The notes: a model not told the origin generated them from the sequence alone. A stretch of DNA of 64,000 bases from Streptomyces flavotricini (GCF_020639365.1 NZ_JAINUL010000001.1:8131604-8195603); one strand, 5' to 3'. Counted from the stretch's first letter, positions 25,591-34,109 are shown. Program-made: numbers and translations.

Positions 25591-26864
25591 CCGCATCCAT
25601 CGACCTCGGGCGCGTCCGGGACACCCTCCAGTTGAGAGTCCTGACTGCTTCGCGGCAGGAGCCGGAGCCGGCGCCGGCTCCGGCTCCTGCGTCGGGGGTC
25701 GAGGCACCGTCCACGCGCAAGGGCGGCCGGGACCGCTATCTCGACCTGCTGCGCGCGCTGGCGCTGGTCCGCGTGGTGTTCTACCACCAGTTCGGCTGGT
25801 TCTGGCTGCCCCTCGTCTTCCCGTCGATGGGCGTGATGTTCGCACTGGCCGGCTCGCTGATGGCCCGCTCGCTCAGTCGTCCCGCCCTCGGGGTGATCCG
25901 CGGCCGACTGCGCCGGCTGCTGCCGCCGATGTGGCTGTTCGGCGCCGTCATGGTCGCCCTCCAGATACTCGACGGCTGGGGCCCCGACTCCGAAGGCCAC
26001 CCCACCTGGTGGTGGGCCAAGCTGGGCTTCTGGCTCCTGCCGCTGAGCACCCCGCCGTACGCGGACGAACTGCCCGGTTTCCACCATCTCGTGGAACACA
26101 GCTGGGCCGCGCAGGTCATCGTCCCGCTCTGGTACCTCCGCGCCTACCTCTGGTACGTGCTGCTCTCACCGCTGATGCTCCGGGCACTGCGGCGATTCCC
26201 GGTGGTGACGCTGTTGGCTCCGCTGGCGCTGACGATCGTCATGAACACGTTCTTCCCCGACCAGGAATTCATCTACTACCGGGTCTGGGAGACCGCCAAC
26301 GACTTCGCGATGTTCGGCTCCTGCTGGATCCTCGGCATGGCCCACCAGGAGGGGCTGCTCAAGAAGATCCCGCAGTACGTGCTGCCGTCCATCGCGCCGC
26401 TGATCATGGTGGCCGGCCTCTGGTACCTGCAGACCCGGCCGGTCGATCCGACCGAAGCGACCGACATCGAGTCCTGGCCGATCGCCCAGGCCCTGTGGTC
26501 CCTCGGCTTCGTTGCCATCCTGCTCCACGTCAGCCCGTCCTGGGAGCGGTGGCCCAGGTCGCTGGAACGCTGGAACGGCCTGGTCAGCCTGCTCAACGCG
26601 CGCGCTGTCAGCGTCTACCTCTGGCACGAGACCGCGCTGGTGGCCGCTGTCCCGCTGGTCGACCCCCTCTGGAGCGTCCACTTCTTCTACGCGAACCTCC
26701 AGTGGCTGCTGGCCAGTCAATGGTTCACGCTGCTGGTGGCGATGCCGCTGCTCGGCCTGCTGCTGTTGCTCTTCGGCTGGGTGGAGGACGTGGCGGCCAA
26801 GCGCTCGCCGCGGCTCCTGCCGTACGCGCGCCGTCGGCGGGGCAGGCGCCGGGCCGCCGACTGA
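25587..26864 (+). CDS. Membrane acyltransferase (acyltransferase 3 family)
   Basis: A 425-aa integral membrane O-acyltransferase. It starts with a short tail and a Pro/Ala/Glu linker, then RDRYLDLLRALALVRVVFYH, the typical first helix of the family with its Arg and catalytic His, followed by about nine more membrane segments and an Arg-rich C-terminus. The GTG start overlaps the stop of the deacetylase-synthase gene. In context it probably O-acetylates or otherwise acylates the exopolysaccharide or its lipid carrier. The linker is encoded by an unusual perfect palindrome (see 25655-25690). Confidence 0.85.
   Translation: MTASIDLGRVRDTLQLRVLTASRQEPEPAPAPAPASGVEAPSTRKGGRDRYLDLLRALALVRVVFYHQFGWFWLPLVFPSMGVMFALAGSLMARSLSRPALGVIRGRLRRLLPPMWLFGAVMVALQILDGWGPDSEGHPTWWWAKLGFWLLPLSTPPYADELPGFHHLVEHSWAAQVIVPLWYLRAYLWYVLLSPLMLRALRRFPVVTLLAPLALTIVMNTFFPDQEFIYYRVWETANDFAMFGSCWILGMAHQEGLLKKIPQYVLPSIAPLIMVAGLWYLQTRPVDPTEATDIESWPIAQALWSLGFVAILLHVSPSWERWPRSLERWNGLVSLLNARAVSVYLWHETALVAAVPLVDPLWSVHFFYANLQWLLASQWFTLLVAMPLLGLLLLLFGWVEDVAAKRSPRLLPYARRRRGRRRAAD
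25655..25690. repeat. 36-nt perfect palindrome inside the acyltransferase gene
   Basis: Two 18-nt arms without a loop, built from GGAGCC/GGCTCC units around a central GGCGCC, encode Glu-Pro/Ala-Pro repeats in the linker of the acyltransferase. The symmetry is exact. Confidence 0.85.
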
Positions 26865-26917
26865 GGGGGCCGGGCCCCTCTTCGGTCGTACCGATCTCGA
26901 CCTGCCAGGCGCTGTTC

Positions 26918-26940
26918 GGGCCGCTGTGAGGCAGCGGCCC
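26918..26940. terminator. Terminator of the exopolysaccharide operon
   Basis: A perfect 9-bp stem GGGCCGCTG/CAGCGGCCC with loop TGAGG lies 54 nt after the acyltransferase stop. Confidence 0.7.
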
Positions 26941-27428
26941 GATGCGCGAACCTGCAGCGCCTCCATGGAAGTGTGGCGCGGGATCCGGCCAGCTTTTCGC
27001 GCGCCCGGTCGGCGTCGAGAAGCGGCAGCCGCAGCAGTGCGTCCACAGCCCCATGACGGCCGGGACGATGTGGAGTCGCCAAGCGGCGGAGAGCGCGGAC
27101 CGTGCGGCCCCGGATGCCGGGCACGGCGGGGAGCAAGGCCGGTCGGACCAGCCATCACGGCAGCGGGGCCCGGCGAAGATCCGCCGCTGCGCCGAGGCGC
27201 CGCCCGCTCGCCGAGCATCCGGCCGCTGCCGAGCCCGGGCACCCGTGGACCGGGGGCGGTTTGCCGCAAGCCTGAGCCGGACAACGGCATCGACCGCCGT
27301 CCGGTGGTCCGGACGGGAGGTCTCTTGATCCATGACCAGGGGACCTCGCGTGTTCCGATCGGTGGCGCAGCCCCTAGTCTGTGCGCCGGTCGGTCCCAGG
27401 CGCGGGGTCCCAGAGAGCGGGGAACAGG
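26941..27428. other. Intergenic, no firm gene
   Basis: About 490 bases without a supported gene. Minus-strand frames have moderate GC3 bias, including a natural-looking stretch AVDALLRLPLLDADRAREKL near 27000, but no start, domain or complete frame. It may be decayed coding DNA. Confidence 0.3.
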
Positions 27429-28079
27429 ATGTCCGTAGAACGTCACATAGCTGGGATGCTCCAACAGATCGCCCGTCAGCAGGACATCGTCGAGATCGCC
27501 CCCCAGGGCTCCACGCCGAAGGCGGCCGCCCTGGCGCACGCGGCGCAGCAGTACGGCTACACCTACGGCATGGCGTACAGGACCGGGTTCAAGAATTCGC
27601 TCGTCCAGGTCCGGATGTACCGGGATCCGCGGCCCGACGCCCGCGTCCGCGAGGCGGCCGCCATCACCGCCCATCCGCAGGCGGGCAACGGCGGGACGGT
27701 GCCGGGGCTGGAGCAGGGCTCGCTGAAGCCGCTCCCCGAAGCGGTCGCCGCCGTGGCCGTGCTGAAGGACCTCATCACCTTCGACGTCATGGCGCAGTAC
27801 GTCGCCGACCGGGGCCAGAAGGTGATGTGCTACCTCGGCTGCGCGGTCCTGACCGTCGTCCTGCTCATCGACCGGTCGCCGGTCGAAGCGGTTGTTTCCG
27901 GCGGGGCGGTCGCGCTGCTCGTCACCGTGGCGTTCAAGGTGGGCGCGATCCGGCGCAGCAGGATCACACAGCGGCTGACGGACGCCGGGTTCCTCGTGGT
28001 ACCCGACGGACAAGGCGGCCAGCGGTTCCTGCGCCCGGGGCAGCAGTTGCCCGGCCACACCAACCCGTTCGCCGCCTGA
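27429..28079 (+). CDS. Hypothetical membrane protein (216 aa)
   Basis: Unknown protein with a soluble N-terminal region of about 130 residues containing an Ala/Tyr-rich element (YGYTYGMAYRTGFKNSLVQV) and two closely spaced membrane segments (VMCYLGCAVLTVVLLI and AVVSGGAVALLVTVAFKVGA). A basic tail follows. ATG 27429 is chosen because GCGGGGAACAGG precedes it and the frame upstream is Arg/Pro-rich. No family is recognised, and the gene appears monocistronic. Confidence 0.65.
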   Translation: MSVERHIAGMLQQIARQQDIVEIAPQGSTPKAAALAHAAQQYGYTYGMAYRTGFKNSLVQVRMYRDPRPDARVREAAAITAHPQAGNGGTVPGLEQGSLKPLPEAVAAVAVLKDLITFDVMAQYVADRGQKVMCYLGCAVLTVVLLIDRSPVEAVVSGGAVALLVTVAFKVGAIRRSRITQRLTDAGFLVVPDGQGGQRFLRPGQQLPGHTNPFAA

Positions 28080-28277
28080 GGCCTTGGCCTGCGGCGCAGG
28101 AAGGACGTAGATCGGGGGCCCGGATCTTGTAGACCATCCCGCTGATGACCCGGCGATCCTCCGCCCGAGGCCGGCCCCTGAACGGACATGCTCGCCGGCG
28201 GCTGGTGGAGGGGTGGAGACGCCTGCCTGCCCAAACGCCTCCGGTCACGCTGTGACTCTGGACTACGGTCCCTTCCT

Positions 28278-29006
28278 GTGAACCGTACTGATCGTTTGTA
28301 TGCGTTGGTGGAAGAATTGCGTGCAGCTTCGCCCCGCCCGCGGAGCGCCCGGTGGCTGGCCGGGCGATTCGATGTCAGCTCCCGCACCATCGAGCGCGAC
28401 CTCAACGCCCTGCAGCAATCCGGTGTGCCCATCTACGCCGAGCCCGGCCGCAGCGGTGGATACGTCCTGGACAAGGACCACACCCTGCCCCCTTTGACCA
28501 TGACCCCGGCGGAAGCGACGGCTCTGGCGGTGGCACTGCACGCACTGTCCGGGACACCGTTCGCAGGCGATGCCCGTTCGGCGCTGCGCAAGGTCTTCGC
28601 CGTCATGCCCCGACGCGAGCGCCACGCCACACACGAGCTCGCCGACCGTGTCCGGCTCGCTGACTCCCAACGGCAACCGACCAACGTCCCCCACACCTTG
28701 CGAGAGGCGCTCTCCACTCGACAGGTCCTATGCCTGCACTACACCGACGCGCAGGGCGCCGGCACCGACCGCATCGTCGAACCCATGGGTTTCCTGGGCG
28801 GCGACCACTGGTACCTCATCGGCTGGTGCCGGCTCCGTGCCGCGGTACGCGGCTTCCGTCTCGACCGCATCCGGCAGGCGTACGCCCTCGCGGAGACGGC
28901 CCCGCCGCGCCCCGTGGATCTTGCCGCCGTCGACACCCTGGGCTGGCGGTTCGTCTCTCTCGGCGAACTCGTAAACACCGACATAGGGCTGTCGCCCCAA
29001 GCGTAG
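28278..29006 (+). CDS. WYL-domain transcriptional regulator (DeoR/YafY type)
   Basis: A 242-aa regulator. The N-terminal winged helix-turn-helix is VNRTDRLYALVEELRA ... FDVSSRTIERDLNALQQSGVPI with the wing YAEPGRSGGYVLD. The C-terminal WYL ligand-binding domain is represented by LCLHYTDAQGAGTDRIVEPMG and HWYLIGWCRLR. These proteins often control a neighbouring small enzyme; the SnoaL-like gene begins only 35 nt after its stop and is probably cotranscribed. The GTG at 28278 has no ribosome site, so translation may be leaderless. Confidence 0.88.
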   Translation: MNRTDRLYALVEELRAASPRPRSARWLAGRFDVSSRTIERDLNALQQSGVPIYAEPGRSGGYVLDKDHTLPPLTMTPAEATALAVALHALSGTPFAGDARSALRKVFAVMPRRERHATHELADRVRLADSQRQPTNVPHTLREALSTRQVLCLHYTDAQGAGTDRIVEPMGFLGGDHWYLIGWCRLRAAVRGFRLDRIRQAYALAETAPPRPVDLAAVDTLGWRFVSLGELVNTDIGLSPQA

Positions 29007-29040
29007 AAGCTGGTGCCCCACGACAACGGAAAGGCACCCC

Positions 29041-29475
29041 ATGCATCTGACGACCCAGCCCCCCACCGCCGGCGCCGCCCTGCCGAATCGAGAGAGCGGC
29101 ACGAGGCTGCTGGAGGGGTGGACGGCGCTGTGGAACGGCGATCTCGCGCTCGCGGAGCAGATCATCGACCCCGGCTTCCGGCTGCGTTTCGCGAACGCCG
29201 TTGAAGGCACCGGCGCCGACTCCACCCTCGAACGCAGCACCCTCCTCACTTTCATAGCCGCCCACCGCCAGGCCCTTACCGGACTGACCTACGACCTCGA
29301 TGGTCCGCCCGTCATCGACGCTGCTCACGGACAGCTCGCAACCCGGTGGGCCGCGACCTACGTTGACGGCTCAGGCACACCTGTCACGAAGAGCGGCATC
29401 GACATGTTCTCCATCACTGATGGCCGGATCTCCGCCGTGTGGTCGCTCACAGGCGACCGCCGGTTCGCCGCGTAG
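29041..29475 (+). CDS. SnoaL/NTF2-like protein
   Basis: A 144-aa protein of the NTF2-like fold, recognisable from LLEGWTALWNGDLALAEQIIDPGF at the start and GIDMFSITDGRISAVWSL at the end. Members include polyketide cyclases and many small-molecule-binding proteins of unknown activity. ATG 29041 follows GGAAAGG. It lies directly behind the WYL regulator and is likely its cotranscribed partner; the ligand is unknown. Confidence 0.75.
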   Translation: MHLTTQPPTAGAALPNRESGTRLLEGWTALWNGDLALAEQIIDPGFRLRFANAVEGTGADSTLERSTLLTFIAAHRQALTGLTYDLDGPPVIDAAHGQLATRWAATYVDGSGTPVTKSGIDMFSITDGRISAVWSLTGDRRFAA

Positions 29476-29799
29476 CGACCCTCCACACTTGCGTACGGAG
29501 ATCGCGAGCCGTCACGTTCTCGGCTGAACCCTCCGCAGCCCCCACTCGAACCGAGCCGGCCGGCGCGTGCGCCGAGAGCGCGAGCACATTCACGGGTACG
29601 AGCCTGAGCACATTCATGCGTACGCCGACGGGCGGCGCGCTGGCCGTTCATCCTGGGGGTTGCCTTCGCGTTCGCGGTACTGGAGTGCGGCTTCCAGCCT
29701 CCGGAGGACGACGCGGGACAGGCCGAGGGGGCCGGCGTCGTCGAGGCGGTGCAGGATCGCCTCGTGCAGCCGGCCCCCCACACCTGCCCTCGACCCGAT
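29476..29799. other. Intergenic, no supported gene
   Basis: About 320 bases after the SnoaL gene with no plausible coding frame. It may be the flank of the decayed transposase that follows. Confidence 0.35.
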
Positions 29800-30071
29800 C
29801 AGGAACCTGCGGTGGGCCGTCGACTTCGATGTCCCGAAGCGCGGCGGTGGCGACCGCCAGGCGCAACCCACACCAGGTGGACGCCACCGCCTCTGCGACG
29901 GCAGTCGCGGAGGATCTGCCAGGTCTTCATTCGGGTAAGGACGTGCTGGACGCGTGCTCGGACCTGCTTGTGGGACGGGGGCACTCTGACCGTCGCCAGG
30001 GCGACGCCCGCCCTTGCCGTGGCTTTGTCCACGACTTGACGTCGGGTCGGCTCAGGCGTTCTCTCCTGCAA
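29800..30071 (-). pseudogene. IS5-type transposase remnant
   Basis: The minus-strand frame contains KQVRARVQHVLTRMKTWQIL followed by RDCRRRGGGVH, matching the last helices of DDE transposases of the IS5 group (ARVEHxFARMKTWKILRDCR). One frame over, LRLAVATAALRDIEVDGPPQ continues the expected C-terminus, so there is a frameshift after GGGVH. No upstream catalytic domain or inverted repeats remain. Confidence 0.65.
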
Positions 30072-30217
30072 GTCTGTTGTCGCGACGACTCCCGGCTTCC
30101 CGAGGAGCCCGAAGACTGCAGTTCACAAGCAGGGAAGCCCATGGCGTTGGACCACGAGAGCGAACACGCAGAGCCTCCGGGCGCCGGTGTCCGGGGCGCC
30201 GTTGGGCCTCGCGATCA

Positions 30218-30703
30218 TCAGCTCCTCCCACGTTTGGATTCGGTATGGACTCCCGGCGGGCTCGTGACCAGGGCTTCCAGGCGGACTGCCGCGCGTTCCA
30301 GTTCGCGGCGGGTGCCCAGCGGGACGATCGCCGCGCGGGCCGGGATCCGTACGCCGCCGGTCAGGGCCACGCGGGTGCCGCCGCCGGGTTCCGGGGCGGC
30401 CGCCATGCCGATGATCAGGAAGCGGCTCTGGAGCCAGCACCAGCCCGGCTGCAGGTGTCCGCGCAGCCGGGCACGGAAGCCGTGGCGGCTACTGGCCAGG
30501 ACCTCGACGCGGTCGCCGCTGACCCGGAGCACACGTACGCGGCGCATGTCCGGCTGGAAGTCGCCGAAGCCGCCCTCCAGGTCGCCCATCACCGCCCAGA
30601 CGGCCTCCAGGGGGGCCGGGAGTACCCTTTCGACGACCCGGGCGCCCGGGACGGCGGCGGCCATGATGCGCAGCCGGGTGACCGCGTCCACTGCGTACAT
30701 CAT
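30218..30703 (-). CDS. SRPBCC/START-like protein
   Basis: A 161-aa protein beginning MMYAVDAVTRLRIMAA, with VLPAPLEAVWAVMGDLEGGFGDFQPDM, the typical first helix and strand of the polyketide cyclase/START (SRPBCC) fold, which makes a pocket for hydrophobic ligands. It is last in a three-gene operon and its ATG overlaps the sigma factor stop (ATGA), so its level is tied to the sigma factor. A role as sensor or target of that sigma factor is inferred. No catalytic residues can be named. Confidence 0.7.
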   Translation of the reverse strand: MMYAVDAVTRLRIMAAAVPGARVVERVLPAPLEAVWAVMGDLEGGFGDFQPDMRRVRVLRVSGDRVEVLASSRHGFRARLRGHLQPGWCWLQSRFLIIGMAAAPEPGGGTRVALTGGVRIPARAAIVPLGTRRELERAAVRLEALVTSPPGVHTESKRGRS

Positions 30704-31212
30704 GCCGACCACGCCTTTCGGAAGCTCGAACGGGCCCGGCTGAGCCGGGATTTGGCGGTGCCGGGCGGGATGGCGAGGAGGGCCGCCGCGGCGTCCTCGT
30801 CCAGGCCCTCCACGTCCCGCAGCACCAGGACGGCGCGGTGGTCGGGGGAGAGGCGGGCCAGGACGTCGGCGATGTCGGCCGCCAGCTGCGGGTCCCCGGG
30901 CTGGGGTACGTCGGCCAGCTCGGTGGCGGGCCGCGCCCGTGCGGCCCGGCGGGCGACGCGGACGGCCTCGCGGACGGCGATCGCGCGCACCCATCCGTAC
31001 AGGGCCTGGGGGTCCTTGAGGGTGCGCAGGGAGGTGAACACGGCGACGAGGGCCTCCTGCGTGGCGTCGGGGCCGTCCGCCAGGGCGATCGGCTCGCAGA
31101 CCCGGGCCACGTACGGGGTGAGGTGGTCGAGCAGATCGTGCAGGGCGAGGGTGTTCCCGGCGCGGGCGGCCCGCGCCAGGGCCACGCCCCGCTCACGGCG
31201 TTCGGTGCTCAC
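30700..31212 (-). CDS. ECF-type RNA polymerase sigma factor
   Basis: A 170-aa sigma-70 family protein. Region 2 is LLDHLTPYVARVCEPIALAD ... DATQEALVAVFTSLRTLKDP with the usual WVRAIAVREAVR helix. Region 4 is LARLSPDHRAVLVLRDVEGL ... AAALLAIPPGTAKSRLSRAR, the DNA-reading helix-turn-helix. It overlaps the upstream DUF3995 gene (GTGA) and the downstream SRPBCC gene (ATGA). No anti-sigma gene is seen; the membrane protein DUF3995 in front or the SRPBCC protein behind may fill that role. Confidence 0.85.
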   Translation of the reverse strand: MSTERRERGVALARAARAGNTLALHDLLDHLTPYVARVCEPIALADGPDATQEALVAVFTSLRTLKDPQALYGWVRAIAVREAVRVARRAARARPATELADVPQPGDPQLAADIADVLARLSPDHRAVLVLRDVEGLDEDAAAALLAIPPGTAKSRLSRARSSFRKAWSA

Positions 31213-31667
31213 GCAGTGACCCTCTCAGGCCGCGGGCCGCGCAGGACGCGCAGGGCCGCCCAGCCGAAACCCACGCACAGTGGCGTGTACAGGAGCAGGT
31301 TCAGCCGGTGGAAGGCCGGGCCCGCCTCGCCGATGCCCGCGTCCAGGCCGAGGGCCCAGCCGGCTCCGGCGAGGGCCCGCACGCCCAGACCGGTGGTGAC
31401 GGCTCCGGTGACCAGGGCTGCGGGGCGTCCGCCGCGGCCCTGGGCGCGGGCCGCCACCGCCGCCGAGGCGACGGTGAGGGCGGTGGCCAGGGGCAGGACG
31501 ACGGGCGGGGTGAAGGGCACGTCGGAGCCGAGGACGGCCAGGGACAGGGTGCGGGTGTCGGCGGCGGGCCAGGTGGCGCCTGTGGCCCAGTAAAGGTGGG
31601 CGAGGGCGTCGGCGGCGAGGAGGGCGGCGAGTGCCTTCCCGGCGCGGCGGGTGGTGAGGACGGCCAT
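31209..31667 (-). CDS. DUF3995-type membrane protein
   Basis: A 152-aa protein with four predicted membrane segments: LAALLAADALAHLYWATG, VVLPLATALTVASAAVAA, AALVTGAVTTGLGVRALAG and LNLLLYTPLCVGFGWAALRV. The layout and the early HLYWA motif fit DUF3995. ATG 31667 has GGGGAGC upstream. It is the first gene of the sigma factor operon, its stop overlapping the sigma GTG. Confidence 0.75.
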   Translation of the reverse strand: MAVLTTRRAGKALAALLAADALAHLYWATGATWPAADTRTLSLAVLGSDVPFTPPVVLPLATALTVASAAVAARAQGRGGRPAALVTGAVTTGLGVRALAGAGWALGLDAGIGEAGPAFHRLNLLLYTPLCVGFGWAALRVLRGPRPERVTA

Positions 31668-31951
31668 GGGATGCTCCCCGGTTGTGGGTGGCGGAGGTAC
31701 CGGCACTCCGAGGAGGCGGCGTGGCCCGGGAACGTTCCCTGTGGGACGCGTCACACCGGGCCCGGACGGCGTGTTTGCCGAACGGCTTCTCGGGGGCCGG
31801 CCCCGATGGGTACCGGCCCCCGCTTCGTGTCCTCCGCAGGGGAGCGGGCCGGGACGCGGGCACCGGCCCCGAGGCGTGGGCCCTGAAGCACCCTCCACAC
31901 CGGCGCACATGAAGCTCCGTGCCGAGCGCCGAAGTGACGCCGATGGCGTGG

Positions 31952-32615
31952 CTAGATGCGGGGCAGCCAGCCATCGGCGAAGTCGGAGCGCTCCCGTGCG
32001 CGCTGCGCCTTCTCCTCGAGGAGCCGGCGGAAGCCGGCCAGGGCGTAGCGCTCCCCGGTGCCCGCCCTGGGCCCGGGGATGCCGGCCACGGTGGCCATGC
32101 ACTGCTGGGGCTGGGGCTGCCAGCCGGTGACCCCCCGGCGCGGCTGAGGCCGCGCGGGCCGCCCGTACCTCGCCCGCCGGATCACCTGCGCCGGCCTGCT
32201 CCAGCACCTCCGCCGCGGCGTCCTCGCCCAGCCCGTCGAACCGGCACAGTACGTACGCGGCGCGCGCGTACGGGGTCAGCCCCGCGAGCCCCCGGGCCGC
32301 CTCGTCGAGACCCTCGGCGCTGGGCCACATCCGCAGCCCCCACACCCATGGCGGCAACGGCCCGAGCAGCCGTCCGGCCGCGTGCCGCACCACCTCGGCC
32401 CGTACGGCTGCCAGCGCGTCCCCGCCCTGCCGTGTCCGGCGCCCCGCGGCCCGCAGGGAGTGCTGTACGGCGCGGTGGGCGCGCAGCAGCCGCGTGTGCC
32501 GGTCGAGGTCCGGCGGCAGCACCAGGTAGGCCAGGCGCAGCAGTTGGGGGTAGCGCTCGACGATGATCGCCTCAGCCTGGCGCAGCCCGGTTCCGGAGCC
32601 CTCACGTTGTCCCAC
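31952..32615 (-). pseudogene. Sigma-like gene, frameshifted and shortened
   Basis: The frame from 32615 begins with LRQAEAIIVERYPQLLRLAY, then LAGLTPYARAAYVLCRFDGL, resembling long actinobacterial proteins related to RNA polymerase sigma factors. Near 32180 the composition collapses into His/Pro/Gly. Coding character continues in another frame as GERYALAGFRRLLEEKAQRA and ends ADGWLPRI at 31952. Family members are usually much longer with a membrane C-terminus, so this copy is both frameshifted and truncated. Confidence 0.5.
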
Positions 32616-33013
32616 GGTGCGGACAACGAAAGGATCATGGGATGGTCACATGTGGGCCGCTTCGGGCCGACTCCCGCTCGGCGGGGCCGGGGCCGCAGGG
32701 CTTGCTGCGGTGCAGGCCCGGAGCTTAAGGGGGGATCAGCTGGACCTTAAGCCTGGCTGTGGCCGCCTCGCCCGCGCCTCGGGCAGCGGACGGCATCCGC
32801 GCCGCACACCCTTCGACGACGACCGGCGGCAGGCCGTTCACCTGCGTCTTTGTACGCGTGCCAACGGCGCCCGGACCGCCGGGGCGGGCCGCGTGAGGTC
32901 CGAAACCTCCTCGCGGATGGATTTGTAAGACGGCGACAAGGATTCGAATCGCGCGTGACGCAGGCCGTAAGCAGGACGGGGGAGACCAGCATCCATCCGA
33001 TCGAGGAGTGTCA
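32616..33013. promoter_or_regulatory. Upstream region of the RlpA-like gene
   Basis: Nearly 400 bases without a gene, including a long likely 5' leader. I looked for a c-di-AMP (ydaO) riboswitch, which often precedes such wall-protein genes, and did not find its conserved blocks. The gene's GAGGA ribosome site is at 33003-33007. Confidence 0.35.
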
Positions 33014-33376
33014 ATGTCCCGAAAGCGGACCATGAGTCTCAAGAAGAAGCTCGTGCTCACCGGCGTCACGGGAGCCCTGGTGACCGGAGCGGTCGTCACG
33101 ACGATGGCGACGGGCAACGCGGCCGCCCCCGACGTCGTCTGCCAGGGGTCGACGGTGACGTTGTCGGGGGAGGGGGGTGCGCCGGCGGCGAGCAGTGGGA
33201 CGTTTCCGGTGGGGACGAAGTTGAAGGTGACCAATCTCGACAACGGTCAGTCGACGACGGTGGCGGTGAACGGGCCGTCGGGCAGTTGTGTGCTGTTGAA
33301 CAACTCGGCTTTCGACAAGGTGCGGGAGCCGGGCAAGAACCTGATCCGCAGGGCGCGCATCGAGCGCGTCGGCTGA
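33014..33376 (+). CDS. Secreted RlpA-like small protein
   Basis: A 120-aa exported protein. The basic start and hydrophobic core (LVLTGVTGALVTGAVVTTMA) end in a signal peptidase site after ATGNAAA. The mature part has VTLSGEGGAPAASSGTFPVG and TKLKVTNLDNGQSTTVAVNG, the double-psi beta-barrel pattern of RlpA/expansin-like proteins, with two cysteines that could form a disulfide. Such proteins bind or remodel peptidoglycan, but no catalytic Asp pair can be assigned. ATG 33014 fits the GAGGA six bases away better than GTG 33008. Confidence 0.7.
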   Translation: MSRKRTMSLKKKLVLTGVTGALVTGAVVTTMATGNAAAPDVVCQGSTVTLSGEGGAPAASSGTFPVGTKLKVTNLDNGQSTTVAVNGPSGSCVLLNNSAFDKVREPGKNLIRRARIERVG

Positions 33377-33397
33377 CCGGCGGGAGAGCCTGTTCGC

Positions 33398-33436
33398 AGG
33401 GCCCTCCGGGGGCGGCACGCGCCCCCGGAGGGCCCT
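33398..33436. terminator. Bidirectional terminator
   Basis: A perfect 17-bp stem with a 5-nt loop (GCACG) lies between the convergent RlpA-like and cupin genes, 22 nt after the first stop. Confidence 0.8.
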
Positions 33437-33466
33437 CAGGGCATCCGAGGGCGGTCGGGTGCCCGG

Positions 33467-33985
33467 TCAGAGGCCGGGCGGGGGCGTCAGGTCGTACCTG
33501 GCGATGACGTCGGGCAGCCAGGCGGGCCGCCCGAACACGAGCCCGTACTTGGCGGCGAGTGCGGGTAGCGCGTCCTCGGGCGGCGGCTGCCCGTCGGCGA
33601 GCATCTCGGTCATCTCGCGGAAGAAGTGTTCGAATCCGGCCGGACTGATGATCTCGATCATGCGGGCGGGTACGGACCCGGCGTTCCACATCGTGTGCAG
33701 TTCCCCGCGCGGCTTGGTGATGTAGCCGCCGGCGCCCAGCACCGTTTCACGGTCGCCGGAACGGAAGCCGATCTCGCCTTCGGTGACGATCGAGTACTCG
33801 TCTTCGCGGGTGTGCAGGTGCGGCGGCACCAGTGCACCGACCGGGAAGGGGTGCTCGACGACGGAGACCGAGCCGTCGGTGTCTTCCCCCCACAGCTTGA
33901 AGGCGACCCCGATCGAGCCGAGGAAGCCCTCGGCGCCCTCGCCGGGACGAACGATGGTGAGAGGCGGGGCCGGCAGCTCTGTCAT
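33467..33985 (-). CDS. Cupin-domain protein
   Basis: A 172-aa single-domain cupin. Metal-binding motif 1 is PPHLHTREDEYSIVTEGE and motif 2 is around GELHTMWNAG, giving the His/His/Glu/His set. Such proteins include dioxygenases and isomerases, and the C-terminal extension seen here (PALAAKYGLVFGRPAWL) is common in plant- and actinomycete-type quercetinase-like cupins; the substrate is unknown. ATG 33985 is spaced correctly from GAGGAG. It diverges from a TetR regulator with a likely operator between. Confidence 0.75.
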   Translation of the reverse strand: MTELPAPPLTIVRPGEGAEGFLGSIGVAFKLWGEDTDGSVSVVEHPFPVGALVPPHLHTREDEYSIVTEGEIGFRSGDRETVLGAGGYITKPRGELHTMWNAGSVPARMIEIISPAGFEHFFREMTEMLADGQPPPEDALPALAAKYGLVFGRPAWLPDVIARYDLTPPPGL

Positions 33986-34006
33986 GGCGATCACTCCTCG
34001 ACAGAA

Positions 34007-34034
34007 TTTGGAGATACACTCATGTTCTCCTAAA
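34007..34034. promoter_or_regulatory. Likely TetR operator in the cupin/tetR gap
   Basis: Inverted arms TTTGGAGA and TCTCCTAAA enclose an 11-nt centre (TACACTCATGT). The site sits between the divergent cupin and TetR genes, where the regulator would control both. Confidence 0.45.
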
Positions 34035-34109
34035 AAGTCTCCACCGCATACGCCGGGACGTCAAGAATTGAGTGATCAGCAGCGTTCGACGACGCCGCGC
34101 GGCTATGAG

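Noticed and set aside
32930..32965. GGATTCGAATC resembling a tRNA T-loop
   Set aside because: No acceptor, anticodon or D arms can be folded around it.
32660..33013. Possible ydaO (c-di-AMP) riboswitch before the RlpA-like gene
   Set aside because: Only a loose match (ACGGGGGAGACC) was seen; the GAACCC and GGGTGAAT blocks that define the class are missing.
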